NCBI GenBank assembly: GCA_963677375.2 | Contig: CAXXIF010000016.1 | Coordinates: 1-64,000, forward strand | Source: Pseudaeromonas sp963677375 | Lineage (GTDB): Bacteria > Pseudomonadota > Gammaproteobacteria > Enterobacterales > Aeromonadaceae | Direction: 5' to 3' | DNA length: 64,000 nucleotides | Part shown: piece after piece, positions 54,147 through 63,016 of the stretch | Layout of the letters: every line of letters starts with the position of its first letter | Numbering within the stretch: the stretch's first letter is position 1 | The notes under the pieces: model-generated | Database searches by the model: none | The model's input: only the letters and a program-made list of their open reading frames with translations | Told to the model about the DNA's origin: nothing | Translations under genes and position numbers: made by a program

Positions 54147-54938
54147 ATGCCTCAACCCTGGTTTAGCCTCGGCATTGCTACGTTTTGTCTTCTTTCCAGC
54201 AGTTCAATCCAGGCTTTGGACGCTCCGCTTGGCGGCTGGCGCGATAGTCGCATGCAGGTCGAACTGGAACAGTATCATCGTGCCTATCCGGTTACCCCGG
54301 TCGATCGGGGAGCACAAAAGGGCAGGACTCTGATTGAAGGCGTCATACCACATTATCGGCCGCAAGCGCATCCCCATGTGTTAGTTGTGAATGGAACCGC
54401 AATGCCACTCTATACCGATGAGCAGGGGCGATTTGCTCGGCCCTATGCGTTTGGTGCTGGGTCTAATAGCATTGAGATCCGTTCACCCGAAGGGAAGAGT
54501 CTGCAGCGGGTGCAGTTTTATGAAGCGAATTCGGGTATCACGGCGGCTAAATTACGCGCGATCCTGACGTGGGATGACCCAACCGCCGAAGTGGACTTAC
54601 ATGTCATCACCCCCAATGGTGAGCGTGCCTATTTTGCCCAACCTCAGTTACCTTCCGGCGGTGGGCTGGATGTCGATAGTGTTGATGGTGCAGGCCCGGA
54701 AATTTTTTCTACTGCAGCCCCATTGGCCGGTAACTATTTGTTCTTTATCAATTACTGGGGGAGTTTTGATAGTCAGGGTTATAACTTTGATGAACAAAAA
54801 CGGCGCTCTGCCGTGGTTACCTGCACACTGACGTTGATTCAGAACGAGAATACGCCCGACGAGCAGCGGGAAAGTTATATTATTCCATTACGAAAAATTG
54901 GCGATCTGACCCTCGGCAGAAGCATTCGCCTGCTTTGA
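54147..54938 (+). CDS. DUF2135 family exported protein, YfaP-like
   Basis: A 263-residue protein with a hydrophobic signal-like N-terminus (SLGIATFCLLSSSS) and the DUF2135 domain: LRAILTWDDPTAEVDLHVITPNGE, PSGGGLDVDSVDGAGPEIF and a closing NYLFFINYWG. The family includes E. coli YfaP; its function is unknown, possibly linked to surface or alpha-2-macroglobulin-like proteins. Several ATGs (54084, 54135, 54147) are possible starts; 54147 gives the cleanest signal peptide. It stands alone. Confidence 0.75.
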   Translation: MPQPWFSLGIATFCLLSSSSIQALDAPLGGWRDSRMQVELEQYHRAYPVTPVDRGAQKGRTLIEGVIPHYRPQAHPHVLVVNGTAMPLYTDEQGRFARPYAFGAGSNSIEIRSPEGKSLQRVQFYEANSGITAAKLRAILTWDDPTAEVDLHVITPNGERAYFAQPQLPSGGGLDVDSVDGAGPEIFSTAAPLAGNYLFFINYWGSFDSQGYNFDEQKRRSAVVTCTLTLIQNENTPDEQRESYIIPLRKIGDLTLGRSIRLL

Positions 54939-54961
54939 AACCCAGTGATGAAATCGGCTAC

Positions 54962-54989
54962 AGGGACCCAGGGTTGTACCCTGGGCCCT
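54962..54989. terminator. Hairpin between DUF2135 gene and udp
   Basis: AGGG-CCAGGG and CCCTGG-CCCT pair around TTGTA with one internal mismatch. It is placed between convergent genes. T tract poor, so its strength is uncertain. Confidence 0.45.
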
Positions 54990-55008
54990 TGCCGGTAAAT
55001 TTAAAGTG

Positions 55009-55773
55009 CTAAATCAGTTGCCGCGCCGCCTCAATGACAATCGCCACTGCCTGGCTTTCCGTCTGTTGCATCATGGCAGCATCAGGTATCTCTTGTTGGG
55101 TCCGATTGACGATGACTCCAGCGACCATACCCGCACGCAGCCCTTGGCTGGCACACATGGTCAATAGGGTTGCCGATTCCATTTCATAGTTCATGACGCC
55201 CATGGCTTGCCACTCCGCCATGGAGCCCTGAAACCGACTGACCACACGACCGGAGTAGGTATCGTAGCGTTCTTGTCCTGGATAAAAGGTATCCGAGGAT
55301 GCAGTGACTCCGATATGGACCTGAGCTTGCAGGGTGTGAGCGGCCTTAACCAGCGCCGTAGTACAGGTAAAGTCAGCGACAGCCGGAAACTCCAGCGGGG
55401 CAAAATGCAGGGAGGCGCCATCCAGGCGAACGGCAGCCGTCGTCACCAATACATCACCGACCGGAATATGAGGCTGAATCGCCCCTGTGGTACCAATGCG
55501 CAAGAAGGTTCTGATACCGAGTTGCGCCAGCTCTTCCACGGCAATGGAGGTGGATGGACCGCCGATCCCGGTGGAGCAGACGACAACCGGTTTGCCATCA
55601 AGCTCGGCCAACCAGGAGGTGAATTCACGATGACTGGCCAAAAACTGAGGTTTTTCCATCCGCTCCGCAATTTTCCGCACCCGCTCCGGGTCACCCGGAA
55701 TAATAGCCAGCGTGGCACCCTGCAAGTCCTGTTTGGCAAGTCCGAGGTGAAATACATCAACAACTTTATTCAT
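55009..55773 (-). CDS. udp: Uridine phosphorylase
   Basis: A 254-residue enzyme that splits uridine into uracil and ribose-1-phosphate. Typical blocks are VFHLGLAKQDLQGATLAIIPGDP, STGIGGPSTSIAVEELAQLG, and MNYEMESATLLTMC with the substrate-binding Glu-Met-Glu. Its length equals E. coli Udp. The 266-base gap upstream (55774–56039) holds only a hairpin for the next gene. Confidence 0.96.
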   Translation of the reverse strand: MNKVVDVFHLGLAKQDLQGATLAIIPGDPERVRKIAERMEKPQFLASHREFTSWLAELDGKPVVVCSTGIGGPSTSIAVEELAQLGIRTFLRIGTTGAIQPHIPVGDVLVTTAAVRLDGASLHFAPLEFPAVADFTCTTALVKAAHTLQAQVHIGVTASSDTFYPGQERYDTYSGRVVSRFQGSMAEWQAMGVMNYEMESATLLTMCASQGLRAGMVAGVIVNRTQQEIPDAAMMQQTESQAVAIVIEAARQLI

Positions 55774-55938
55774 TCATCAATCTCCGATAGCAGGTTGGAT
55801 AGCGGCGCTGTGCGCTTTGTGGAGCCAAGTCTAGACACCGTTTTCAAGAAAAAGTGTGAAGAAGATCAACCGAAGATCCATCCCCAGTCTGGTGAAAATC
55901 AGCCATGCCTCGTGTAACTGGGGGAGGGGAAAACCAAG

Positions 55939-55969
55939 AATACGTTTGTCTGTGCTGAGCAAACGTATT
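55939..55969 (-). terminator. Terminator of the DUF4124 gene
   Basis: A perfect 10-bp inverted repeat (AATACGTTTG/CAAACGTATT) with an 11-base loop. On the minus strand it is followed by CTTGGTTTTCC. It is about 70 nt after the stop of the DUF4124 gene. Confidence 0.55.
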
Positions 55970-56039
55970 CGTAATCGGGAAAATCAAATTCGTAACGAGG
56001 ATAAACGGGGTTGGTAATATCTCAAAAATGTGAGCTATT

Positions 56040-56522
56040 TCACTGCTGGTCGCTACACAATTGTACGGAGGGTATCCGGGATAGCTCAGCGGCCATTGTC
56101 TGTTGCGCCGTGTGGTAGCAGAGTTCTCTTTGTTGAGTGGCGGAGTTCCCAATGTGGGTCAGTTCACAGTCATTCCGATCGCTGAGATATTTCTCTTCAA
56201 TCCGACGGTGAAGATAAGCCTCTTTATCCTGCTGCAACTGCTGACAAGTCTGCTCAGCTCCAGCAGCCGAAGGGGGGATGGATGCTTGTTGCAGTAATTT
56301 TTTCTGCACCTGTTCACGTTCAGCCGCAGCAATCAGTGCCTGCTGGGCCGGGGTGAAGGCGGTATTTACCTTACCGAAAGATTGATGGCTATCCGGAGGC
56401 GGGAGTTGGCTGTAGTGTGACACCCCTTTGTCATCCAGCCAGCGGTAAACCTCGGCCGCATGCAGAGACTGCAGACTGTATGGCATTACACAGAGGGCAA
56501 ATAAAGCGATCATTCGTCGCAT
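56040..56522 (-). CDS. DUF4124 domain-containing exported protein
   Basis: A 160-residue protein with a signal peptide (MRRMIALFALCVMPYSLQSLHA) followed at once by the DUF4124 block AEVYRWLDDKGVSHYSQLPPP. The rest is helical and Gln/Glu-rich with four Cys. The family is periplasmic and of unknown function. The start at 56522 is chosen because GGAG lies 7 nt upstream and the signal peptide begins there. Confidence 0.8.
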   Translation of the reverse strand: MRRMIALFALCVMPYSLQSLHAAEVYRWLDDKGVSHYSQLPPPDSHQSFGKVNTAFTPAQQALIAAAEREQVQKKLLQQASIPPSAAGAEQTCQQLQQDKEAYLHRRIEEKYLSDRNDCELTHIGNSATQQRELCYHTAQQTMAAELSRIPSVQLCSDQQ

Positions 56523-56688
56523 CGTGAACTCCATGTCGAGGTGGCAATCAGCGATTCCTGCTGATTCATCCGTTAAAGGATGGGATATGTTCTGTAACCA
56601 GCATGATTTTAACGGGTGGAAATAACAACCAGTTTTATGCCGAGATGTGGGCTTCATGCTGAAATTTGCTGAAAGCCGGTACACAAAC

Positions 56689-56727
56689 CCAGTGCTCAAT
56701 GGATGGTAGCCAACCCCTGAGCACTGG
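56689..56727 (-). promoter_or_regulatory. RNA hairpin over the 3' end of arfA
   Basis: CCAGTGCTCA and TGAGCACTGG form a perfect 10-bp stem around a 19-base loop. The stem covers the last codons and the TGA stop of arfA, followed by GTTTGTGT. In known arfA genes a hairpin in this place leads to RNase III cleavage or premature termination. The result is a non-stop mRNA whose product is tagged by tmRNA. Confidence 0.7.
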
Positions 56728-56890
56728 ATTCGTATCCCTGTGCATATTTTTGTTTGCGACGATAACTGCCTTTGCCTTTTTTATTGGTTTCAACCCGGCA
56801 GCGAAATAGCGGGTCGCTGATCAGGGCTGCGAGGGCGTTATCCGTGATGACACCGCGTTGGTGTTGATAGTGTGGTTTATCTTTTTTCAT
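56696..56890 (-). CDS. arfA: Alternative ribosome-rescue factor ArfA
   Basis: A 64-residue basic protein that rescues ribosomes stalled on non-stop mRNA by recruiting release factor 2 when tmRNA fails. The core (ITDNALAALISDPLF, then NKKGKGSYRRK) matches E. coli ArfA closely. The N-terminus MKKDKPHYQHQRG is as expected. The start is the second of two adjacent ATGs (56890), 5 nt from GGAG. A hairpin lies over its stop codon, which fits the family's regulation by tmRNA. Confidence 0.88.
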   Translation of the reverse strand: MKKDKPHYQHQRGVITDNALAALISDPLFRCRVETNKKGKGSYRRKQKYAQGYESSAQGLATIH

Positions 56891-57032
56891 CATGACTCCG
56901 TAATGAAGTGAGCGTTAAGATGAGAAGAAGAAAGTGCATTGGCAATGCCATTTCATTCACATCCTGCGCAGGATACCGCGGTTTATTGCCCTCTGCAGCA
57001 TGTTCTGTATCGATAAAGACCATAAGGAAGCC

Positions 57033-57587
57033 ATGATGGCCGCATGGAAAACGCTAACTACCCGACAACTGTTCTCCAACCCCTGGCTTGGGTTACGCCA
57101 AGATGAGGTAATTACCCCGGCCGGTAATCCGGGGCACTATGTCGTCGTCGAGTTCAAGAACCGCGCTGTGGGCATAGTTCCCCTGACGGCGGAGGGGAAT
57201 GTGGTTCTGGTTCGGCAAACCCGATATGCCGTTGGCAATATCAGTTCGCTGGAGATCCCCAAAGGGGGCTGCCCCCAGGGAGAGGCGTGGCATGAGACTG
57301 CTCATCGTGAATTGGCTGAAGAGACTGGCTACCGGGCCGGTGCCATAACTCCACTGTTTGAAGGGGTGCATCTTTCCAACTCCATCAGCAATGAAGTAGG
57401 AGCCCTGTTTGTGGCCACGGATCTACGGCCCGGTGTGCAGATGCTGGAAGAGAGTGAGGATATAGAAGTCGAGACTTACTCCTTCGACGAGGCTCTCTCC
57501 ATGGTGCTGACAGGCCAGATCACCGATGCCATGTCGGTCATGGGGTTATTGCTATTGGCCCAACACCGTCAGCGCTTTTCGTTGTAA
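57033..57587 (+). CDS. Nudix hydrolase
   Basis: A 184-residue pyrophosphohydrolase. The complete Nudix box GCPQGEAWHETAHRELAEET with the final Gly fits Gx5Ex7REUxEExGU (about residues 73–95). The overall form (VVVEFKNRAVGIVPLTAEGNVVLVRQTRY) is like ADP-ribose pyrophosphatase relatives, but the substrate is not certain. The ATG at 57033 follows AAGGA; longer readings are rejected. Confidence 0.87.
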   Translation: MMAAWKTLTTRQLFSNPWLGLRQDEVITPAGNPGHYVVVEFKNRAVGIVPLTAEGNVVLVRQTRYAVGNISSLEIPKGGCPQGEAWHETAHRELAEETGYRAGAITPLFEGVHLSNSISNEVGALFVATDLRPGVQMLEESEDIEVETYSFDEALSMVLTGQITDAMSVMGLLLLAQHRQRFSL

Positions 57588-57623
57588 GGCGGCACAGGGT
57601 TAGGCCGCTGGTGTCACGCGTCA

Positions 57624-57662
57624 CTCACGGCAATCAGGGAATGACGACCTGATTGCCGTGAG
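57624..57662. terminator. Long perfect hairpin between Nudix gene and cobO
   Basis: A 15-bp perfect stem (CTCACGGCAATCAGG/CCTGATTGCCGTGAG) with a 9-base loop lies between convergent genes. No T tract on either side. Confidence 0.55.
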
Positions 57663-57673
57663 CGGCAACAGTG

Positions 57674-58279
57674 TTACCAGTCGATCCCTTGCTGTGCCTT
57701 GATCCCGGCGTCAAAAGCGTGTTTGACGTTTTTCACTTCGCTCACAGTATCAGCCAGCTCCAGTAATGCGCGATGGCAACCCCGTCCGGTAATCACCACA
57801 TGTTGCATGGGGGGACGATGGATCAGCGCCTCCAGCACGTCATCCAGATCCAGATAATCGTAGGCGACCATGTAGGTCAATTCGTCGAGCAGCACCAATT
57901 GTACCTGTGGATCGGCAAGCAGGCGCTTGGCCTCCTGCCAGACCGCCTGTGCTGCTTGGATATCGGCTTTGCGATCCTGGGTCTCCCAGGTGAATCCTGT
58001 TGCCATGACATGAAACTCGACTCCTGCCGAGCTGAGGAGCGTTCGTTCGCCACAAGCCCAAGTCCCCTTGATGAACTGCACCACAGCGGCTCGCAGCCCA
58101 TGGCCGACGGCCCGACAGACGGTTCCGAATCCGGACGTACTCTTACCCTTGCCATCCCCCGTGATGATGAGGAGCAGTCCGCGATCTTCTTGTGCGGCGG
58201 CGATGCGGGCATCTACCTGTTCTTTCAATCGTTGCTGGCGAGCTTTATGACGCTCGTCCCGTTGTTGCTCATCGACCAT
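57674..58279 (-). CDS. cobO: Corrinoid adenosyltransferase (CobO/BtuR type)
   Basis: A 201-residue ATP:cob(I)alamin adenosyltransferase that adds the 5'-deoxyadenosyl ligand to the corrinoid cobalt. P-loop LLLIITGDGKGKSTSGFG is near residues 31–48, and LVLLDELTYMVAYDYLD follows. Its ATG at 58279 overlaps the cobQ stop by 11 nt. It is last gene of the cobTSUCQO operon. An upstream extension to 58369 is non-native. Confidence 0.95.
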   Translation of the reverse strand: MVDEQQRDERHKARQQRLKEQVDARIAAAQEDRGLLLIITGDGKGKSTSGFGTVCRAVGHGLRAAVVQFIKGTWACGERTLLSSAGVEFHVMATGFTWETQDRKADIQAAQAVWQEAKRLLADPQVQLVLLDELTYMVAYDYLDLDDVLEALIHRPPMQHVVITGRGCHRALLELADTVSEVKNVKHAFDAGIKAQQGIDW

Positions 58280-59783
58280 GAGTGTCTCTCCAGTTAGTGC
58301 GGAATAGCGCTTCGATTTTCGCCATATCCAGATGCTGTTCCACGCAATCGGCCAGACGCTCGATCGCATTCAGTTGTTGTTGCTGATAAGAGATGGGGGA
58401 AGTGACCTTGTGCCCAACCCAATCCATCAACTCCGACAGCGCGGCTGGGGTATCGAACAGGCCATGCAGATAACACCCCGCCACCTGTCCATCACTGCTC
58501 ATGGCGCCATCGGTGATGGTGTCACCAAAATCCAGCAGAGGGTGTGTATCATCGGGGGCCAGATGTTGAGTCTGGCCTACATGAATTTCATAGCCCTGTA
58601 CCGGAACAACTCTGTTGTCATTGAGTCGGAATAGGCCTTGACGTTGCAGCAGCTGTTTATCCGCCTGGAGTTCGGTGCGGGTTTGCAGCAAAGCCAAACC
58701 GGAACTGTGCCCTGGTGAGCCCTCTAGCCCCAGAGGGTCAGCAATATTCTCACCCAGCATTTGATAACCGCCACATATCCCAAATAGCTTGCCACCATAG
58801 CGCAGGTGACGGTGCAGTTGGGGCTCCCAGCCTTGCTCTCGCACTACGGCCAGATCCGCTCGCACATTCTTGCTGCCGGGGAGGATCACCAGATCACAAG
58901 CCGGTAGAGGTTGATGCAGGGGTATAAATTGCAGATCGATTTGAGGATGCAGGCGTAGCGCATCAAAATCGGTGTGGTTACTGATCCGGGGGAAAACCGG
59001 GACGACCACGCGAACCTTGGCATCCTGCGTGGTTTGCCGAGTGAGAATGGCATCTTCGGCCGCAATATCCAGATCCTGCAGATAGGGGACCACGCCCAAT
59101 ACCGGCTTGCCGGTCTCCCGCTCCAACCAATCCAACCCGGATTGCAGCAGTGCCAGTTCGCCACGGAATTTGTTGATCACAAAGCCCTGGACTCGGTCCC
59201 GCTCTGAGGGCGAAAGCAGGGCCAGAGTGCCAACGAGTTGGGCAAAGACACCGCCGCGATCAATATCCGCCACCAGAATGACCGGGCAATCCACCGCCTC
59301 GGCAAAGCCCATGTTGGCAATATCACCCGCCCGTAGATTAATCTCCGCCGGACTACCGGCACCCTCGACGACGATACGCTCGTACCTGTGTTGTAACCAC
59401 TGATGCGAGCTGAGGACGGCTTGCATCGCCACCTGTTTGTAATCGTGGTAGGCCTGTGCCTCCATGTTGCTGATGGCGTGGCCGTGCAGAATGACCTGAC
59501 AACCGGTATCGGAATTGGGTTTGAGCAGTACCGGATTGAAATGAACACAGGGCTCCAGCCCCGCGGCAAGTGCTTGCACCGCCTGGGCTCGACCAATCTC
59601 CCCCCCATCGGCAGTAACGGCACTGTTTAATGCCATGTTTTGAGGCTTGAAGGGCGCAACGCGAATGCCCTGCCGGGCTAAAATCCGGCACAAGGCGGTG
59701 ACCAACAGGCTTTTACCAGCATCCGAGCTGGTGCCTTGTACCATCAAGGTCTGATTGACAGGGGGGGCGGTGTGGAAAGGCAT
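58269..59783 (-). CDS. cobQ: Cobyric acid synthase
   Basis: A 504-residue glutamine-dependent amidotransferase (CobQ/CbiP) that amidates four carboxylates of adenosylcobyrinic a,c-diamide. The N-terminal P-loop-like domain is LMVQGTSSDAGKSLLVTALC. The C-terminal glutaminase domain has the active Cys in LFGICGGYQMLG and a closing YLHGLFD. The start at MPFHTAPP (59783) lies 2 nt after the cobC stop. The corrin-ring genes are not in the window. Confidence 0.94.
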   Translation of the reverse strand: MPFHTAPPVNQTLMVQGTSSDAGKSLLVTALCRILARQGIRVAPFKPQNMALNSAVTADGGEIGRAQAVQALAAGLEPCVHFNPVLLKPNSDTGCQVILHGHAISNMEAQAYHDYKQVAMQAVLSSHQWLQHRYERIVVEGAGSPAEINLRAGDIANMGFAEAVDCPVILVADIDRGGVFAQLVGTLALLSPSERDRVQGFVINKFRGELALLQSGLDWLERETGKPVLGVVPYLQDLDIAAEDAILTRQTTQDAKVRVVVPVFPRISNHTDFDALRLHPQIDLQFIPLHQPLPACDLVILPGSKNVRADLAVVREQGWEPQLHRHLRYGGKLFGICGGYQMLGENIADPLGLEGSPGHSSGLALLQTRTELQADKQLLQRQGLFRLNDNRVVPVQGYEIHVGQTQHLAPDDTHPLLDFGDTITDGAMSSDGQVAGCYLHGLFDTPAALSELMDWVGHKVTSPISYQQQQLNAIERLADCVEQHLDMAKIEALFRTNWRDTHGR

Positions 59784-59785
59784 GT

Positions 59786-60415
59786 CTACATCTCGCGTAA
59801 AGGGGCTGCCAATTGCTGGATCTGGATTGCGGGGTGGATATCCCCATGCCAAATATTCAACTGGGTCAGGGAGGCATAAGGAATGTTCAAGCGTTGATAG
59901 TACTCCCCACGGCGCCAGTCGGCGTGTAATAACCGGGCCAGCAGCATACGGATCACGCCGCCATGGGTGATGATCAGCAGCGACTGGTCTCTACTGAGCT
60001 CGAGAATAGCCTCCCAGGCCAGGTTGATTCGGGTATGAAAATCGGTCAGTGATTCGGCCTCGGGGAGTGGGCAGTGCAGGGGATCACTCCAGAATCGCTC
60101 CAGTGTTGGCCATTCAGTGACAAGCTGCGCATAGGGGACTCCATCCCAACGACCAAAATTCATCTCTGCCAGTTCGGGCCAGATTTCTATGGGCAAGCCA
60201 AACTGCTGCACCACAGCGTCGGCGACCTGCCGACACCGCAGACGAGGTGAACAGAGAATGCGTTGCCATGGCAGTTGCGCAGAAATCAGCAGTGGTTGGT
60301 AGGCCCGCATGGCGTCAGCACTCAGCGGCGGGTCACTGCGTCCATAGAGAGCCGGATGACCCGCAATCTCGCCGTGACGCAATAAACCGATGTGCTGCGG
60401 AAGCATCTCAGTCAT
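59786..60415 (-). CDS. cobC: Alpha-ribazole phosphatase
   Basis: A 209-residue histidine phosphatase with LLRHGEIAGHPALYGRSD (active His, about residue 14), Arg/Glu positions AEMNFGRWDG, and ITHGGVIRMLLA. It removes the phosphate of alpha-ribazole-5'-phosphate or of adenosylcobalamin-5'-phosphate. It overlaps cobU by 8 nt. The assignment is by fold plus operon. Confidence 0.9.
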   Translation of the reverse strand: MTEMLPQHIGLLRHGEIAGHPALYGRSDPPLSADAMRAYQPLLISAQLPWQRILCSPRLRCRQVADAVVQQFGLPIEIWPELAEMNFGRWDGVPYAQLVTEWPTLERFWSDPLHCPLPEAESLTDFHTRINLAWEAILELSRDQSLLIITHGGVIRMLLARLLHADWRRGEYYQRLNIPYASLTQLNIWHGDIHPAIQIQQLAAPLREM

Positions 60416-60968
60416 GATTTGTGCTCAGCGTCTGGTCCTTGAGCACCAGAGGCAACCCCGCCGCGACAAACAGTACGCGATGTGCCAACTGGGCCAGACG
60501 TTGGTTTAGACGGCCCGCTTCATCGACAAAGCGCCGTGTCAATTCACCCAGGGGGATGACACCCAGCCCTACCTCGTTGCTGACCAGTATAATGGTGGCT
60601 TCACAGCTGACCAGCGTGCTAGCCAACTCCGAAAAATGACTTTCCAGCTGTGCAGATGGTCGTGGATTTCCCTGTTCATCATGAAGCAGGTTACTCAACC
60701 ACAGCGTCAGGCAATCGATGATCAGACAGCGTTCTGTGCCGTCCAGGGCCCGGATCGCGCCAGCTAAATCTCGCGGCTCTTCCACCAGTTGCCAATGCGC
60801 CGGACGTTCCTGTTGATGACGCTGAATACGCGTCATCATCTCCGGGTCCAGCGCCGTGGCCGTGGCAATGTAGATCACCGGCAGGCGCGTCTGATCGGCG
60901 AGTTCACTAGCCAGTGCCGACTTGCCGGAACGGGCCCCCCCGAGCAACAAGGAAATTTGTTTTGCCAT
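60408..60968 (-). CDS. cobU: Adenosylcobinamide kinase / guanylyltransferase
   Basis: A 186-residue bifunctional enzyme that phosphorylates adenosylcobinamide and attaches GMP. P-loop LLLGGARSGKSALAS is near residues 7–21. RIQRHQQERPAHWQLVEEP carries the guanylylation His. Its ATG overlaps the cobS stop by one base. Confidence 0.95.
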   Translation of the reverse strand: MAKQISLLLGGARSGKSALASELADQTRLPVIYIATATALDPEMMTRIQRHQQERPAHWQLVEEPRDLAGAIRALDGTERCLIIDCLTLWLSNLLHDEQGNPRPSAQLESHFSELASTLVSCEATIILVSNEVGLGVIPLGELTRRFVDEAGRLNQRLAQLAHRVLFVAAGLPLVLKDQTLSTNHD

Positions 60969-61816
60969 CAGAAACCTCTGAAATGCAGAAATGTTTCGAT
61001 CATGGGATTGAGTCGGCTGATCTGCAAATGCTGCAAGCTCAACCAGATCAACAAGCCGGAGAGCTCCGTCAACTGCTGGGCTGCTCCCAGGCAGTCACCG
61101 GTATAACCGCCGAGTTGTCTGAGTAACCAATGTTTGATCCAGTAGCGAAGTACAATCAGGATCAGCAAGAAGAGGAGTGCAACCTTGATATTCAGGAATA
61201 ACAAGGGGATAAGGGCAAAAAATAGCAATATAACCAGATCAGATAATGATTGGTTCTGAGCCAGAGGCTTGGCCTTGCCGGAATCGTCACGGACATAGGA
61301 CATATCGAAGATCAGACTGCCGGCTACGGCGCGGGAGCTGGCATGCATCAGAGTCAGCGCGATCATGGCTTCGGTGAGCGAGATCGCGCTAATCTCACAC
61401 AAAGAAAAGAATTTGATCAAGATTGCCAGCAACAGAGTCACAGCACCATAGGTACCGATCCGGGAGTCTTTCATGATCTCCAGCTTGCGCTCCAGGGTCA
61501 TGCCCCCACCCAGGCCGTCACTCATATCGGCCAGACCATCCTCATGGAAGGCCCCGGTGATCTTGATGGTTGCCACCATGCTGATCAATACCGCCACGCT
61601 AACGGGTAGCAGCTGCATCGCCATCACCAGTACTGTTGCCCCCCATAACCCGACCAATAATCCAACCAGCGAGAAATAGCGGCTGGCATGATTGAGCCGT
61701 TCTGTCGAAAACTGGGTCTTCGCAGGGATGGGTATGCGGGTAAAGAAGGCCAGAGCCAACAAGAAGTAATTCAGTTGCAAGCCGATCGTCTGTTGTATGC
61801 GATGGCGCCGAGTCAC
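60968..61816 (-). CDS. cobS: Cobalamin (5'-phosphate) synthase
   Basis: A 282-residue integral membrane enzyme that joins adenosylcobinamide-GDP and alpha-ribazole. Typical blocks are FFTRIPIPAK, GAFHEDGLADMSDGLGGG (acidic metal site) and KDSRIGTYG. Several hydrophobic helices follow. A GTG start at 61816 overlaps the cobT TGA (GTGTGA), giving translational coupling. Confidence 0.94.
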   Translation of the reverse strand: MTRRHRIQQTIGLQLNYFLLALAFFTRIPIPAKTQFSTERLNHASRYFSLVGLLVGLWGATVLVMAMQLLPVSVAVLISMVATIKITGAFHEDGLADMSDGLGGGMTLERKLEIMKDSRIGTYGAVTLLLAILIKFFSLCEISAISLTEAMIALTLMHASSRAVAGSLIFDMSYVRDDSGKAKPLAQNQSLSDLVILLFFALIPLLFLNIKVALLFLLILIVLRYWIKHWLLRQLGGYTGDCLGAAQQLTELSGLLIWLSLQHLQISRLNPMIETFLHFRGF

Positions 61817-62844
61817 ACCGTGACTCCAGCACTGGCGAAACTAGCCATGTCGTTATAGAAGGCGCAGGCGGCTCGCAACAGGGGCAATGCCAGTGCGGCA
61901 CCGGTACCTTCACCAAGCCGTAGTCCCAGATCCAGCAATGGGCGGGCGCGAAGCGATTCCAGCATCATGCTGTGCCCGCCTTCGGCTGAGCCATGACTAA
62001 AGATCATATAGTCGCGGCAAGCAGGAGCAATCCGCACCGCCAGCATGGCTGCTGCCGTAACAATGAACCCATCGACCAGCAGGGTGACTCGTTTTTCTGC
62101 AGCGGCCAACATAGCACCGGTGATCTGAACAATTTCAAAGCCGCCCAGCTGATGGAGTAACTCGATAGGATCTTGCAAGTTACCCGCACGTTTTACAGCT
62201 TGGCCGATCAAAGCCATTTTGCGCTTGAGCTGTTCATCATCGATCCCGGTGCCGCGCCCGACGCAGGCGGCTATCGGCAGACCACTCATGGCCGCTAGCA
62301 GTGCAGCTGCAGGAGAGGTATTGCCGATCCCCATTTCGCCAAACGCCAGTAGATTACAACCGGCAGATATCTGCGCATTGGCGACCTGACTGCCCAGCCG
62401 GAGACCCTCCATCACCTGTGTTCTTGTCATCGCAGGTTCGACACTGATATCTCCGCTGCACGATCCCATGCGCTGCATAACGAGTTGCGGGTCTGCAATA
62501 GGTTCGAGGATACCGGCATCGATCACTTGCAGCTGCATCTGATTGGCTTGACAGAAGCAGTTGACCGCGGCGCCGCCGGCAAGAAAATTCAGAACCATCT
62601 GCCGCGTGACAGCACTTGGGGCAATGCTGATGCCATGCCTTGCGATCCCGTGGTCGGCGGCGAAAACCAGCAAGGTAGGATTGCTAATGGTGAGTTGTTC
62701 TTGCTGCTGGGTCAGAGCCAGCTGACAGGCAATTTCTTCGAGGCGCCCCAGAGCGCCGAGGGGTTTGGTTTTTTGATCGATTTTGGCTTGAATCACCGTT
62801 TCATGATGGCGTGGTAGCGGATGAATGGTCCATGTACTGGGCAT
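61813..62844 (-). CDS. cobT: Nicotinate-nucleotide–dimethylbenzimidazole phosphoribosyltransferase
   Basis: A 343-residue enzyme that activates the lower ligand of cobalamin. Blocks include DQKTKPLGALGRLEEIA, FAADHGIARHG, FGEMGIGNTSPAAA and the catalytic Glu in LRLGEGTGAALAL (about residue 312). It is first gene of the operon, with AAGGAG 6 nt before the ATG. No cobalamin riboswitch is seen in the 172 bases upstream. Confidence 0.96.
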   Translation of the reverse strand: MPSTWTIHPLPRHHETVIQAKIDQKTKPLGALGRLEEIACQLALTQQQEQLTISNPTLLVFAADHGIARHGISIAPSAVTRQMVLNFLAGGAAVNCFCQANQMQLQVIDAGILEPIADPQLVMQRMGSCSGDISVEPAMTRTQVMEGLRLGSQVANAQISAGCNLLAFGEMGIGNTSPAAALLAAMSGLPIAACVGRGTGIDDEQLKRKMALIGQAVKRAGNLQDPIELLHQLGGFEIVQITGAMLAAAEKRVTLLVDGFIVTAAAMLAVRIAPACRDYMIFSHGSAEGGHSMMLESLRARPLLDLGLRLGEGTGAALALPLLRAACAFYNDMASFASAGVTV

Positions 62845-63016
62845 GATGGCTCCTTATGCTAATGATTCCTTTCGCTGCAGCTAGCCATGCTACTGTATTT
62901 CATGCAGTTTTGCCCATTACTGCTCAGTTGTTTTCAATAATTGAACTAAAACATGCTCAGTGTCTCCACACCGGAGCCATCTTTTTGCCGTTTCTGGAGT
63001 GGACCATTATTGGCTT

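Noticed and set aside
62845..63016. Cobalamin riboswitch upstream of cobT
   Set aside because: No B12-box (GCCACTG-like) sequence or the conserved GGTGAA/CCCGC blocks are visible on the minus strand.
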